DNA of 36,067 nt. Origin: Planktomarina sp. Lineage in GTDB: Bacteria; Pseudomonadota; Alphaproteobacteria; Rhodobacterales; Rhodobacteraceae. The DNA lies in assembly GCA_020630595.1 (NCBI GenBank), contig JAHDBC010000024.1:1-36067 (forward strand). Direction: 5' to 3'. Shown one piece after another: positions 15,725 to 24,532 of this stretch; positions within the stretch are counted from its first letter, which is position 1, and every line of letters begins with the position of its first letter. Both the position numbers and the translations under genes were made by a program. The notes below the pieces were generated by a model that saw only the letters and a program-made list of their open reading frames with translations, was not told where the DNA came from and made no database searches.

Positions 15725-16702
15725 AATAACCAGCGGATTGTCCATCGGACCATACCGATGGGCGACCGCCAGACCCGCACTTCCCGAACCGGTGGATTGG
15801 ATGCCCAGCTGTGCCGCCAGCGCAACGGCCTGCGTACCCTCTTCTTCTGTGACGGTCTGAAAATCATCGGCTGCGTCTTTCAGAATGTCATAGGCAATCA
15901 GGGATGCATCTTTGCAATCCAATCGGCCCATGTGGGATACTGGCCCATCCACGCGGACCAACCGGCCCGCTGCCACACTTTCTTTCAGACAGGGGGCAAA
16001 GGCGGGTTCGGCCACGATGATCTTGGGCTGAACGGCCCAGCGCGTGCGGATCATATGGGCAACAGCCCCGGCAAGCCCGCCAACACCGGCTTGCAAAAAC
16101 ACATGCGATGGCCAATCGTCATTTTCTTCAAAGACGGCACGCATTTCTTCGGCAATGATGGTGTAGCCTTCCATCACCAGCCGCGGCGGTTCCGTATAAC
16201 CTTCCCATGCCCCGTCAGCCAAATGGATCCCCCCACGGTCGTCTGCATCCTTGACGGCCAAAGCGACACTTTCTTCATAGCCATCCCCGGACCACACGAC
16301 GCTGGCCCCAATGGCGCGCAGACGGTCGGCAAAAGAGTCTGGCACCTGTGCAGACAAATGTATGCGTGCCTTTGCCCCGAAAATCTGTGCCCCTTTGGCA
16401 ACTGACATGCCGTGGTTGCCCGCGCTGGCGCATATGAATTCCATCGTGCCTGCGGCTTCTTTGCCAGCATCGGTCATCAGCGCGGCGGGGTCATCGGTGC
16501 CCAGTTTCCGCAGGATCAGCATCGCAACAGCATAGACACCGCCCACCGCTTTGAATGCATTCAACCCCATGCGCCCGGTTTCATCTTTGACCCAGACGGG
16601 TTGTCCGTTCAGGTCCCCCTTAACAAGTGGGCTGGCCTGATAGGCGGGGCAATGTTTCAAAAGCATCTGCGGCAGGGCGGGGTTAAGTGTAAACTGTGTC
16701 AT
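15704..16702 (-). CDS. Diaminopropionate ammonia-lyase-like PLP enzyme (DpaL/YgeX family)
   Basis: A 332-residue fold-type II PLP enzyme. The PLP lysine is Lys51 in GLNAFKAVGG and the phosphate/substrate loop is ASAGNHG (92-98). The segment ADGAWEGYTEPPRLVMEGY (from residue 162) is characteristic of diaminopropionate ammonia-lyases, which convert 2,3-diaminopropionate to pyruvate and ammonia. LQAGVGGLAGAVAH and STGSGSAGLA bind PLP. It is shorter than the roughly 400-residue E. coli enzyme, and the usual TDGNHG is SAGNHG. The acid contributing to D-isomer use (Asp120 in E. coli, from memory) is thus Ala94, while the Asp before AWEGY (Asp163) is kept. Divergent from an Lrp/AsnC regulator that probably controls it. 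Confidence 0.85.
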   Translation of the reverse strand: MTQFTLNPALPQMLLKHCPAYQASPLVKGDLNGQPVWVKDETGRMGLNAFKAVGGVYAVAMLILRKLGTDDPAALMTDAGKEAAGTMEFICASAGNHGMSVAKGAQIFGAKARIHLSAQVPDSFADRLRAIGASVVWSGDGYEESVALAVKDADDRGGIHLADGAWEGYTEPPRLVMEGYTIIAEEMRAVFEENDDWPSHVFLQAGVGGLAGAVAHMIRTRWAVQPKIIVAEPAFAPCLKESVAAGRLVRVDGPVSHMGRLDCKDASLIAYDILKDAADDFQTVTEEEGTQAVALAAQLGIQSTGSGSAGLAVAHRYGPMDNPLVILSERSA

Positions 16703-16732
16703 GCCATCAGTTTAACGGACCAAGACGCTGTT

Positions 16733-16758
16733 CATTCTCAGAATTCCGGTCAAGAATG
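16733..16758. promoter_or_regulatory. Candidate Lrp/AsnC operator between the lyase and its regulator
   Basis: In the 84-bp divergent gap, CATTCT (16733-16738) and AGAATG (16753-16758) form an inverted repeat. The left arm also belongs to a tight dyad ATTCT-C-AGAAT (16734-16744), so the half-site AGAAT appears twice, 13 bp apart. Lrp-type proteins bind spaced, AT-rich half-sites. It lies about 30 bp from each start codon. Confidence 0.45.
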
Positions 16759-16786
16759 GGAAAATTGTTCACATCGGAGCCGAAAA

Positions 16787-17251
16787 ATGGCGGAAACCAT
16801 CAGTCAGGCAGACCGGACAATCCTGTCACATCTGCAGATCAACACCCGCATCGGGATCGAAGCGCTTGCCGCTGAAACGGGTCTGTCCCCCGCATCCGTC
16901 CAACGTCGGATCAAGGCGTTGAAAGACAAGGGCGTCATCACCGCAGAGGTCGCCGTGATCGACCCCGATGCCGTCGGCCAGCCCATGGGGTTCATCGTGA
17001 TGGTGGAATTGGAACGCGAACGCCTGGATCAGATCGACGCCTTTGCGCGCCGCTGTCAGGCAGACCCACAGGTGCAGCAATGCTATTACATCACCGGCGA
17101 CGCGGATTTTTGCCTGATCTGTACAGCCGCCGACATGGCGCAATTCGAAGCCTTAACCAAACGGCTGTTTTTTCAAGATTCCAACGTGCGCCGGTTTCGA
17201 TCATCGGTGATGATGTCGAAACGCAAGGTCGGCCTGACCGTTCAGGTCTGA
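16787..17251 (+). CDS. Lrp/AsnC family transcriptional regulator
   Basis: A 154-residue regulator. The N-terminal HTH reads ISQADRTILSHLQINTRIGIEALAAETGLSPASVQRRIKAL, followed by KGVITAEVAVIDPDAVG. The C-terminal RAM ligand-binding domain includes MGFIVMVELERERLDQID, then QCYYITGDADFCLICTAADM. Family members bind amino acids at the RAM dimer interface. It is divergent from the DpaL-like gene (84 bp) and likely controls it. It ends exactly where the MalY-like gene ends on the other strand, with no gap. ATG 16787 has GGAG about 7 bases upstream. Confidence 0.94.
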   Translation: MAETISQADRTILSHLQINTRIGIEALAAETGLSPASVQRRIKALKDKGVITAEVAVIDPDAVGQPMGFIVMVELERERLDQIDAFARRCQADPQVQQCYYITGDADFCLICTAADMAQFEALTKRLFFQDSNVRRFRSSVMMSKRKVGLTVQV

Positions 17252-18421
17252 TCACTGCAGATCGGAAAACGCCTTTTGCACCCGTTCAACGGCTTCGATC
17301 ACATTTGCCCTTGGCGTTGCAAAGTTAAACCGCAGGAAATCTTCGCCGCCTTTGCCAAAGGTCGGCCCGTGGTTCACAGCGATCTGCGCGTCTTTTTCCA
17401 CACGGCCTGTGAATTCGGCCATCGACATGCCCGTTCCGGAAAAATCGACCCACCCCAGATAGGTCGATTCCATCGCCATGGATTTGACCCCCGGAATGGC
17501 ATTCAACCCAGCATCCAGAATTTTTCGGTTGCCATCCAAATACTGCACCAGATCATCGACCCATGCGGCCCCTTCCGGGCTATAGGCCGCTTCGGCCATG
17601 AACAGGCCAAAGCTGTTGGGTGATAGCCCCAGCCCCAGCATCCGCTTGCCAAACCGGGCGCGCATGTCTGGGTCGGGAATGATCACATTTCCCGAATGAC
17701 TGCCCGCAATGTTGAACGTTTTGGTCGTGGCCGTCATCATGATCAGCCGGTCTTCGATCCCGTCAATCAGCGCCATCGGGGTGTGGTGCGCCCCTTCAAA
17801 GACTAGATCATGGTGAATTTCGTCGCTCACCAAGATCAGATCGTGCCGCTTGGCAAAGGCGGCGACCCCTTGCAATTCTGCCTTTGTCCACACCCGTCCG
17901 CTGGGATTGTGTGGCGAACACAGGATCACCATGCGCGCGGTATCAGGCACCATGGCATCATAGGCATCGAAATCCATTTCATACCGGCCATCATTGTTGA
18001 CCAGCGGCATTTCCACGACGTGCCGGTCGCTGGCACGAATGACCTTGGCAAACGCATGGTAGACAGGTGTGAACAGGATCACCCCATCGCCGGGGTTGGT
18101 AAATGTTTCGACGCACATCGCAGTGCCGTTCACCAATCCATGGGTCGTAAAGATGGACTTCGTGTCCACATCCCAGCCATGGCGGGTTTTCATCCACCAC
18201 TGGATCGCATTCAGATAAGCCGCGTCATCACCGTAATAGCCATAGACACCGTGCGTGTTCAGCTCCGTCAACGTGTCAATCACGCATTGGGGGGGGCGGA
18301 AATCCATATCGGCCACCCACATGGAAATACCGTCATCCTTGGACACCCCATAAATGGGTTCCATCATGTCCCACTTCATCGAATGGGTGTTGCGGCGTTC
18401 GATTGGGGTGTCGAATGACAT
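17252..18421 (-). CDS. MalY/PatB-type PLP C-S lyase (cystathionine beta-lyase family)
   Basis: A 389-residue fold-type I PLP enzyme. Diagnostic MalY/PatB marks: the N-terminal MWVADMDFRPPQ, GVYGYY, the PLP lysine Lys234 in TATTKTFNIAGSHSGN, LVSDEIHHDLVF with PLP-binding Asp200, and CSPHNPSGRVW. The C-terminal arginine is in FLRFNFATPR. The reaction expected is alpha,beta-elimination of cystathionine, cysteine or cysteine conjugates to pyruvate, ammonia and a thiol; annotation as an aminotransferase is common but less precise. ATG 18421 has a strong AAGGAG 7 bases upstream. It is divergent from def across 103 bp. Confidence 0.92.
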   Translation of the reverse strand: MSFDTPIERRNTHSMKWDMMEPIYGVSKDDGISMWVADMDFRPPQCVIDTLTELNTHGVYGYYGDDAAYLNAIQWWMKTRHGWDVDTKSIFTTHGLVNGTAMCVETFTNPGDGVILFTPVYHAFAKVIRASDRHVVEMPLVNNDGRYEMDFDAYDAMVPDTARMVILCSPHNPSGRVWTKAELQGVAAFAKRHDLILVSDEIHHDLVFEGAHHTPMALIDGIEDRLIMMTATTKTFNIAGSHSGNVIIPDPDMRARFGKRMLGLGLSPNSFGLFMAEAAYSPEGAAWVDDLVQYLDGNRKILDAGLNAIPGVKSMAMESTYLGWVDFSGTGMSMAEFTGRVEKDAQIAVNHGPTFGKGGEDFLRFNFATPRANVIEAVERVQKAFSDLQ

Positions 18422-18462
18422 GGGGCATCTCCTTCCGGTTCGGTGGACCTTAGGACGCAAGT

Positions 18463-18498
18463 CGGATGGGCAAAACCCCCAAAACGCCTTCCCATCCG
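18463..18498. promoter_or_regulatory. 8-bp inverted repeat in the malY/def intergenic region
   Basis: CGGATGGG (18463-18470) and CCCATCCG (18491-18498) are perfect arms separated by 20 bp. The spacer contains the mirror-symmetric stretch CAAAACCCCCAAAAC. It is 42 bp from the malY-like start and 27 bp from the def start. It could be an operator shared by both genes or a leader hairpin for def. No T-run follows it. Confidence 0.4.
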
Positions 18499-18524
18499 GG
18501 TCCATTGCGCCTAGATGAACGCCC

Positions 18525-19046
18525 ATGACACTACGCCAGATCCTGATCCACCCGGACCCCCGTCTGAAAAAGAAAGCCGACCCTGTTGGAACGGTCACCG
18601 ATGACATCCGAACACTTGCGGCTGATATGCTGGAAACCATGTATGATGCGCCGGGCGTTGGGCTGGCCGCGCCACAGATCGGCGTGTCAAAACGTATTTT
18701 TGTCATGGATTGCATCAAAGAAGAAGGCGCAGACCCGCGCCCGATGGCCCTGATTGATCCGGTGGTCACATGGGCCTCCGATGATCTGAACACCTATGAA
18801 GAAGGGTGCCTGTCGATCCCCGAACAATATGGTGAGGTCAAACGCCCCGCAGAAGTTGAAGTCGAATGGACCAACCTTGATGGCGATCGCGTGTCCGAAC
18901 GGTTTGATGGTCTGTGGGCCACCTGCGCCCAGCATGAAATTGACCACCTGGATGGCAAATTGTTTATTGATCACCTTAAACCGCTGCGGCGTCAGATGAT
19001 CACCCGCAAAATGCAAAAGCTGAAACGGGAACTGTCGCGTGGCTAG
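18525..19046 (+). CDS. def: Peptide deformylase
   Basis: A 173-residue deformylase that removes the formyl group from nascent N-formyl-Met chains at the ribosome exit. All three motifs are intact: [10 protein letters not shown] (44-53), EGCLSIP (metal ligand Cys95) and QHEIDH (ligands His137 and His141, base Glu138). Residues and length fit the iron-type class I enzyme. It is first in the overlapping block def - def-like - fmt, which pairs formyl removal with formyl addition to Met-tRNA. The downstream gene begins at a GTG 8 bp before its stop codon. Confidence 0.97.
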   Translation: MTLRQILIHPDPRLKKKADPVGTVTDDIRTLAADMLETMYDAPGVGLAAPQIGVSKRIFVMDCIKEEGADPRPMALIDPVVTWASDDLNTYEEGCLSIPEQYGEVKRPAEVEVEWTNLDGDRVSERFDGLWATCAQHEIDHLDGKLFIDHLKPLRRQMITRKMQKLKRELSRG

Positions 19047-19524
19047 GATCGTGCCCTATCCCCACGCGGTGCTGAAAACCAAAGCCACGCCTGTGGATGA
19101 CATCACGGATGACATTCGCCAGATCTGGAATGATATGGTTCAGGTGATGGAAGCGATGCCCGGCGTGGGTCTGGCCGCCCCACAGATCGGCATATCCCTG
19201 CGGCTGGCGGTGGTCGATGCGTCAGACGACCGTGGTCAGGTGATCCGCATGGCAAACCCCGAAATCCTGCACAGCAGCGTCAAGATCGAACCGGGCACCG
19301 AAGCATCGCCCAACTTGCCCGGCGTATCCGCACAGATCAAACGCCCGCGTGGCATCACGGTGCGCTATCTTGATGAAACGGGAATGATCGTGCGCAAGGA
19401 TCTGGTCGGGCTTTGGGCCCGGTCGTGCCAACACCAGATCGACCATCTGAATGGGCGCATGTATTTTGACAACCTGTCAAAACTAAAGCGCGACATGCTG
19501 ATCAAAAAGGCGATGAAGCGATGA
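19039..19524 (+). CDS. Peptide deformylase paralogue with degenerate active site
   Basis: A 161-residue deformylase-fold protein. Motif 1 is intact ([10 protein letters not shown], 42-51) and both histidines of motif 3 remain (His132, His136). However, the catalytic Glu is Gln133 (HQIDH), and motif 2 EGCLS aligns without gaps to EASPN, so the metal-ligand Cys is Ser90. With the Glu base gone, deformylation is unlikely. The reading frame is clean, so it is a maintained gene rather than a decaying one. It starts at GTG 19039, overlaps def by 8 bp and overlaps fmt by 4 bp (ATGA). A role as partner or regulator of def/fmt, or as a ribosome-exit protein, is possible but unproven. Confidence 0.88.
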   Translation: MARIVPYPHAVLKTKATPVDDITDDIRQIWNDMVQVMEAMPGVGLAAPQIGISLRLAVVDASDDRGQVIRMANPEILHSSVKIEPGTEASPNLPGVSAQIKRPRGITVRYLDETGMIVRKDLVGLWARSCQHQIDHLNGRMYFDNLSKLKRDMLIKKAMKR

Positions 19525-20420
19525 AAATCATCTTCATGGGCACGCCTGATTTTTCCGTGGCACCTTTGAATGCACTGGTGGAAGCGGGTCATGATGTGAT
19601 CCGCGTCTATTCGCAACCCCCGCGAAAGGCGGGGCGTGGTCAAAAACTGCGCCCCTCCCCAGTTCATGCACGCGCTCTGGAATTGGGCCTCGATGTGGCG
19701 CACCCGGTCAACTTCAAAGACCCTGCCGATATCGAAGCATTCCAAAACCTGAACGCTGATATTGCCGTGGTCGTGGCCTATGGGTTGATCTTGCCGCAGC
19801 AGATACTGGATGCGCCAAACCATGGCTGTTTGAACATCCATGCGTCGCTTTTGCCGCGCTGGCGGGGGGCCGCACCGATCCACCGCGCAATCATGGCCGG
19901 TGATACCGAAACTGGGGTCGGCATCATGCAGATGGAAGCAGGGTTGGACACGGGTCCTGTGCTGCGCGAACTGCGCACGCCGATTGGCGCAACGGAAACA
20001 ACCGGGGATTTGCACGATCGGCTGTCGCATCTGGGCGCACAGGCCATCGTGGACACACTTGCCCAATTCGATCCGTCGTCGGCCACGCTACAAGCAGCGC
20101 AAGGCATCACCTACGCCCATAAAATCGATAAATCCGAAGCCCACATCAAATGGGATCAACCTGCGACGACCGTCGATGCCCAAATTCGCGGGCTTTCACC
20201 CTTTCCCGGCGCGTGGTTTGAACACGACGGGCAACGGATCAAGGCCCTGCGATCGTCAGTGTCGGGCGAATCCGGCCCTGCCGGTCAAGTCATCAGCGGG
20301 ACAACAATCGCCTGCCAAACCGGGGCCGTGGATCTTTTGGAACTGCAACCCGCAGGCAAAAAACCAATGGACGCCGCGACTTTTCTGAACGGACGGACCT
20401 TTACCGGGACACTGTCCTGA
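19521..20420 (+). CDS. fmt: Methionyl-tRNA formyltransferase
   Basis: A 299-residue enzyme that formylates initiator Met-tRNA with 10-formyl-THF. The catalytic domain has [11 protein letters not shown], the tRNA-contacting loop [16 protein letters not shown], and the catalytic signature [20 protein letters not shown] (Asn and His). [16 protein letters not shown] follows. The C-terminal domain includes [10 protein letters not shown]. It is coupled to the def-like gene by an ATGA overlap (19521-19524). The length is slightly short of the 310-315 typical of E. coli-type enzymes, but no motif is missing. Confidence 0.97.
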   Translation: MKIIFMGTPDFSVAPLNALVEAGHDVIRVYSQPPRKAGRGQKLRPSPVHARALELGLDVAHPVNFKDPADIEAFQNLNADIAVVVAYGLILPQQILDAPNHGCLNIHASLLPRWRGAAPIHRAIMAGDTETGVGIMQMEAGLDTGPVLRELRTPIGATETTGDLHDRLSHLGAQAIVDTLAQFDPSSATLQAAQGITYAHKIDKSEAHIKWDQPATTVDAQIRGLSPFPGAWFEHDGQRIKALRSSVSGESGPAGQVISGTTIACQTGAVDLLELQPAGKKPMDAATFLNGRTFTGTLS

Positions 20421-20567
20421 CCCAACGACCTGACATCGTTTCAAGGCACGATAGACAAAGCAGATCACCCCTGCCCTTCATTTTGCCAAATACACTCCCG
20501 CCGGAGGCACCATCGCCATGTCCCGGATGGGACTGGCAGATATCATGCGCTGCGCAGCAGCACAGTT

Positions 20568-21989
20568 TCAAGATGGATCAGGGGTCGGATAGACTTTGCC
20601 GGGGTTCATGATGCCCTTGGGATCAAGGGCTGTTTTGACCATCCGCATGACATCTAGCGCAACCGGATCTTTGCGCCGGGCCATTGACGGGCGTTTGGAG
20701 ACACCAATCCCATGTTCCGCCGAAAAGCTACCGCCCAAGGCCAAAACCACATCTTCGATCGCTTCGGTCACTGGGTCCTTTAGCGCGCCCGTGGCGTCAG
20801 ACGTGTAAACCGTATAATGCAGATTGCCGTCGCCCAGATGCGAAATGTAAAATTCAAATGCATCCGGGTCGATGGCCATCACCCGTGGGCTGACCTGTTC
20901 CAGAAAATCAGGGACAGCGTCCAACGGCACCGCTACATCCGTATCCGCCTGCCCCGGATGCCCCAATGTGATTTCCGCTGCGGCTTCACGGCGCGCCCAC
21001 ATCGTGCGGCGTTGGTCTTCATTTTGGGCAATGACCGCATCCTGCGCCGTGTCCGCGTCCAACATATCAGCCAGTGCAGATTCCAGTATCGCGGTCAGCT
21101 TTGGCGTTCCAGCCGCATCGGGTTCCAGATCCGATGCGCGGGTCGATCCGATTTCAACCAAGATGTTGACCGCATGCGGCCCGTCAAAGGGTTCTTTGGC
21201 ATCTGCAAAATGGTCCATGTGCCGTTCGATGTATCGGCGCGGCATGAATTCGAACGCTTCGACCCCACCGCCTGTTTCATCCTGCAAACGGTTCAACAGT
21301 GGCAGCGCATCGCGCAGCGATCGCAACCCCACCATCGCGGTCGCATAGGCCAGCGGTTTGCGAAACAGCCGCAGTGTCGCCGCGGTAATGATGCCCAACG
21401 TGCCTTCGGCACCGATGAACAGATGCTTTAGATTTAGGCCTGTGTTGTCTTTGCGCAGCTCGCTCATCACATCCATGATGCGCCCGTCCGGCAACACGAC
21501 CTCCAGACCCAGGCACAGATCGCGCGTGTTTCCATAGCGCAAGACATTCGACCCACCCGCATTTGTCGACAGGTTGCCCCCAATCATGGCCGATCCGCGC
21601 GCCCCGAAAAACAGCGGGAAGATCAGGTCATGGGCGTCAACGGCATCATGGATGGATTGCAGCACAGCCCCGGCTTCGACCACCGCGACCATGGCATCGG
21701 GCTTCACAGCACGAATGGCATTCATCCGATCCAGACTGATCATAACCGCGTCCTGCGCATTGGTGCCGCCCGCCAGACCCGTGTTTCCACCCACCGGCAC
21801 GATCGCGACCCCCAAGGCGGCGCATTTTGCAACGACCGCCGCGACCTGTGCCGTTGATGCAGGCCGCACCACTGCGCGGGGTGTCCACGCGTAAACTCCC
21901 ATCCAATCACGTGACCATGGCGCAAGATCATCGCCTGTGACCACGTATTTTGGCCCGACACAGGCCCGCAAATCTGCCAGAATATCCAT
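20568..21989 (-). CDS. FAD-linked D-2-hydroxyacid dehydrogenase (GlcD / D-2-hydroxyglutarate dehydrogenase type)
   Basis: A 473-residue VAO-family flavoprotein. The PP-loop for FAD is PVGGNTGLAGG, followed by ARGSAMIGGNLSTNAGG and an AEGTLGIITAATLRL stretch. The C-terminal FAD-oxidase domain has the metal-binding FYISHLGDGNLHYTVY, SAEHGIGVSKR and ends LDPKGIMNPGKVYP. These enzymes oxidise D-lactate, glycolate or D-2-hydroxyglutarate and pass electrons to ETF or quinone. No GlcE/GlcF partner is nearby, and the length suits the stand-alone D-2-hydroxyglutarate or D-lactate type. It is convergent with fmt across 147 bp. Confidence 0.9.
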   Translation of the reverse strand: MDILADLRACVGPKYVVTGDDLAPWSRDWMGVYAWTPRAVVRPASTAQVAAVVAKCAALGVAIVPVGGNTGLAGGTNAQDAVMISLDRMNAIRAVKPDAMVAVVEAGAVLQSIHDAVDAHDLIFPLFFGARGSAMIGGNLSTNAGGSNVLRYGNTRDLCLGLEVVLPDGRIMDVMSELRKDNTGLNLKHLFIGAEGTLGIITAATLRLFRKPLAYATAMVGLRSLRDALPLLNRLQDETGGGVEAFEFMPRRYIERHMDHFADAKEPFDGPHAVNILVEIGSTRASDLEPDAAGTPKLTAILESALADMLDADTAQDAVIAQNEDQRRTMWARREAAAEITLGHPGQADTDVAVPLDAVPDFLEQVSPRVMAIDPDAFEFYISHLGDGNLHYTVYTSDATGALKDPVTEAIEDVVLALGGSFSAEHGIGVSKRPSMARRKDPVALDVMRMVKTALDPKGIMNPGKVYPTPDPS

Positions 21990-22036
21990 GTGGCGCAGCT
22001 AGGCGTACAATTCTGGGAACCGCAAGCAAAACCCGC

Positions 22037-22064
22037 TTGACGACTCCTGCTTGGCTTTCTACAC
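22037..22064 (+). promoter_or_regulatory. tRNA gene promoter
   Basis: TTGACG (22037-22042) and CTACAC (22059-22064), spaced 16 bp, match the strong alphaproteobacterial housekeeping promoter shape. Transcription would start near 22071, about 6 bases before the mature tRNA 5' end. It lies in the 87-bp gap after the divergent flavoprotein start. Confidence 0.6.
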
Positions 22065-22076
22065 GCACCACACCGT

Positions 22077-22153
<77 letters not shown>

Positions 22154-22209
22154 CTTCCCCCCTTTCGGATTTTTGCGTTATGTCTTTTGGCACAACACCG
22201 GGGGCGTCC

Positions 22210-22626
22210 ATGAAACTTGAATTCCATCACATCAATTTCGTGTCCAAAAATGTGGACGCCATGCATGACTTTTACACACAGGTTCTTGGCATGGATGACA
22301 TCCCCCAAGACAATTTTCCCCGCACCGAAGCGGATGAAGACAGCGGGTTCGATGGAAAGATCAAATTCGCGACCGAAGGGTCCATGCAGATGCATCTGGC
22401 AGAACAGGATTTCACGGTCGCGTTCAAAAACGGGCGGGTGATCAACCCTGTTGATCGCGGCCATATCGCGTTTCGGACAGACGATCTGGCCGCATTCCTT
22501 GCCCTGTTGGACGCACGCGGAATTCCCTATTCGGACTACGGCACCACATTTGCCAAAGAATGGCATCAGGTGTTTTTTCAAGACCCCGAAGGCAACGTGA
22601 TCGAAGTGCACCAGCAGGTCGGCTGA
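22210..22626 (+). CDS. VOC (glyoxalase/bleomycin resistance) family protein
   Basis: A 138-residue vicinal-oxygen-chelate protein with two beta-alpha-beta-beta-beta modules: FHHINFVSKNVDAMHDFYTQVLGM at the start and RGHIAFRTDDLAAFLALLDARGI in the second half, ending FFQDPEGNVIEVHQQ. Putative metal ligands are the His near residue 6, the Glu/His pair in the middle (MQMHLAEQD) and the Glu in VIEVHQ. The reaction is unknown; family members include lyases, dioxygenases and resistance proteins. ATG 22210 is preferred over the in-frame ATG at 22180, which would add ten non-domain residues. It follows the tRNA by 56 bp and is convergent with the dehydratase gene. Confidence 0.87.
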   Translation: MKLEFHHINFVSKNVDAMHDFYTQVLGMDDIPQDNFPRTEADEDSGFDGKIKFATEGSMQMHLAEQDFTVAFKNGRVINPVDRGHIAFRTDDLAAFLALLDARGIPYSDYGTTFAKEWHQVFFQDPEGNVIEVHQQVG

Positions 22627-22645
22627 CCTGCCGGCCCATACGCAA

Positions 22646-24442
22646 TCAGTGGCTGTCGCGCGGATGGCTTTTGCGGGCAACGTCCTGATAGTTCGGCGCA
22701 TCCTGCAGTGTCATGCCTTGATCAAACCGGCCTACTTTTTCACGGAAATATTGTTGCCACGGCGTCTGGCTGTCGGGCACCTGATACCCGCCCTGCGCCA
22801 TCAGCGTGGCTTTGCGTTCAGCCAAGACATCCGCGTCCACCAACATATCCGCAGTCCCTTTGCCCAAATCAATCCGCACTGGATCGCCAGTTTGCACAAG
22901 GGCCAGCCCGCCATTATCGGCCGCTTCGGGTGATGCATTCAGGATCGACGGGGACCCCGATGTCCCTGATTGCCGTCCGTCGCCCAGACACGGCAGCGCC
23001 TTGACCCCCTGTTTGATCAGATATGCAGGGGGGCGCATGTTCACGACTTCGGCACCTCCCGGATACCCCTTTGGCCCAGCACCGCGCATGATTAGAATGC
23101 AATTTTCGTCGATGTTCTGTGCCGGATCATCGATCCGGGCATGGTAATCTTCTGGCCCGTCAAAAACCACCGCACGCCCTTCAAAGGCATCGGGATCGTC
23201 AGGGTTTGACAAATAGCGCGTCCGGAATTCTTCCGAAATCACAGATGTTTTCATGATCGCACTGTCAAACAGGTTGCCCTTCAGATTCAAAAATCCAGCC
23301 GCCTGCATCAACGCATCTGGCACCCGGCGCACGACATCGTCGTTTGTTGTGGGCGTGTTTGCGCAATTGTCGCCGATGCTTTGGCCATTGGCGGTGATGG
23401 CACCGGGATGGGGCAACAGGCCTGCGTCCAACAAGCCGTGCACAACAGCCGGCACGCCGCCGGCGCGATGGTAATCTTCGCCCAAATATTTCCCGGCAGG
23501 CATCAAGTTGACCAACAAAGGCACATCATGGCCCAGCGCCTGCCAATCATCATTTGTCAATTCAATGCCCAGATGGCGGGCAATGCCATTCAGATGGATC
23601 GGTGCATTTGTTGACCCACCGATTGCAGAATTGACCACAATCGCGTTTTCGAACGCCGCACGGGTCATGATGTCGGACGGGCGCAAATCTTCCCAGACCA
23701 TGTCAACGATACGCTTGCCGGTCTGATAACTGATCTGGCCGCGTTCCCGATAGGGTGCGGGGATCGCCGCCGAACCGGGCAGTTGCATGCCCAACGCCTC
23801 TGCCAGTGAATTCATGGTGGTGGCCGTGCCCATCGTGTTGCAATACCCAACCGACGGGGCAGACGCGGCAGCGATTTCCATGAACTGCTTATCGGTAATT
23901 TCGCCTGCCGCCAAACGTTCGCGCGCCTTCCAGATCACGGTGCCTGACCCGGCCCGTTCCCCTTCGAACCAACCATTCAGCATCGGACCAACAGACAGGG
24001 CAATGGCCGGAATGTTCACCGTGGCCGCCGCCATCAACAACGCCGGGGTTGTCTTGTCACAGCCAATGGTCAGAACCACGCCGTCCAGCGGGTAGCCATA
24101 CAGCGTTTCAACAAGGCTAAGATACGCAAGGTTGCGGTCAAGCGACGCCGTTGGCCGTTTGCCCGTTTCTTGGATCGGATGAACAGGCACTTCGATCGGA
24201 ATACCGCCCTGCGCAATGATCCCATCGCGCACGCGTTTCGCCAGTTCCAAATGATGCCTGTTACAGGGGCTCAGGTCGCTGCCGGTCTGCGCAATGGCGA
24301 TGATCGGCTTGTTGGTTTGCAGTTCTTCCAGCGTCAGCCCGTAGTTCAAATACCGTTCCAAATACAGGGCGGTCATTTCAGGGTCGTCAGGATTGTTAAA
24401 CCACTGGCGTGATCGCAAATCTTCGGCGCGCAGCTTTGCCAT
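22646..24442 (-). CDS. IlvD/Edd family dehydratase, probably a sugar-acid (aldonate) dehydratase
   Basis: A 598-residue Fe-S dehydratase. The cluster cysteines are in [18 protein letters not shown] and [11 protein letters not shown]. Other family marks are [20 protein letters not shown] and a [13 protein letters not shown] segment. The tail ends in KSHPRDSH. The overall pattern is nearer to L-arabinonate/D-xylonate-type dehydratases than to biosynthetic IlvD, which fits a role dehydrating an aldonate to a 2-keto-3-deoxy acid. This subfamily placement is by eye. ATG 24442 begins [18 protein letters not shown] 24457 and 24496 are in frame upstream. It lies 90 bp downstream of a LysR gene on the same strand. 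Confidence 0.88.
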   Translation of the reverse strand: MAKLRAEDLRSRQWFNNPDDPEMTALYLERYLNYGLTLEELQTNKPIIAIAQTGSDLSPCNRHHLELAKRVRDGIIAQGGIPIEVPVHPIQETGKRPTASLDRNLAYLSLVETLYGYPLDGVVLTIGCDKTTPALLMAAATVNIPAIALSVGPMLNGWFEGERAGSGTVIWKARERLAAGEITDKQFMEIAAASAPSVGYCNTMGTATTMNSLAEALGMQLPGSAAIPAPYRERGQISYQTGKRIVDMVWEDLRPSDIMTRAAFENAIVVNSAIGGSTNAPIHLNGIARHLGIELTNDDWQALGHDVPLLVNLMPAGKYLGEDYHRAGGVPAVVHGLLDAGLLPHPGAITANGQSIGDNCANTPTTNDDVVRRVPDALMQAAGFLNLKGNLFDSAIMKTSVISEEFRTRYLSNPDDPDAFEGRAVVFDGPEDYHARIDDPAQNIDENCILIMRGAGPKGYPGGAEVVNMRPPAYLIKQGVKALPCLGDGRQSGTSGSPSILNASPEAADNGGLALVQTGDPVRIDLGKGTADMLVDADVLAERKATLMAQGGYQVPDSQTPWQQYFREKVGRFDQGMTLQDAPNYQDVARKSHPRDSH

Positions 24443-24532
24443 AATCAGATCCCACATTGTCAGATTTGGATTTGCTTTAGCGCTATCACCCCGCAAAATA
24501 CCAGAGGGTACGGCAAGTTTTTTGGGGTCACA

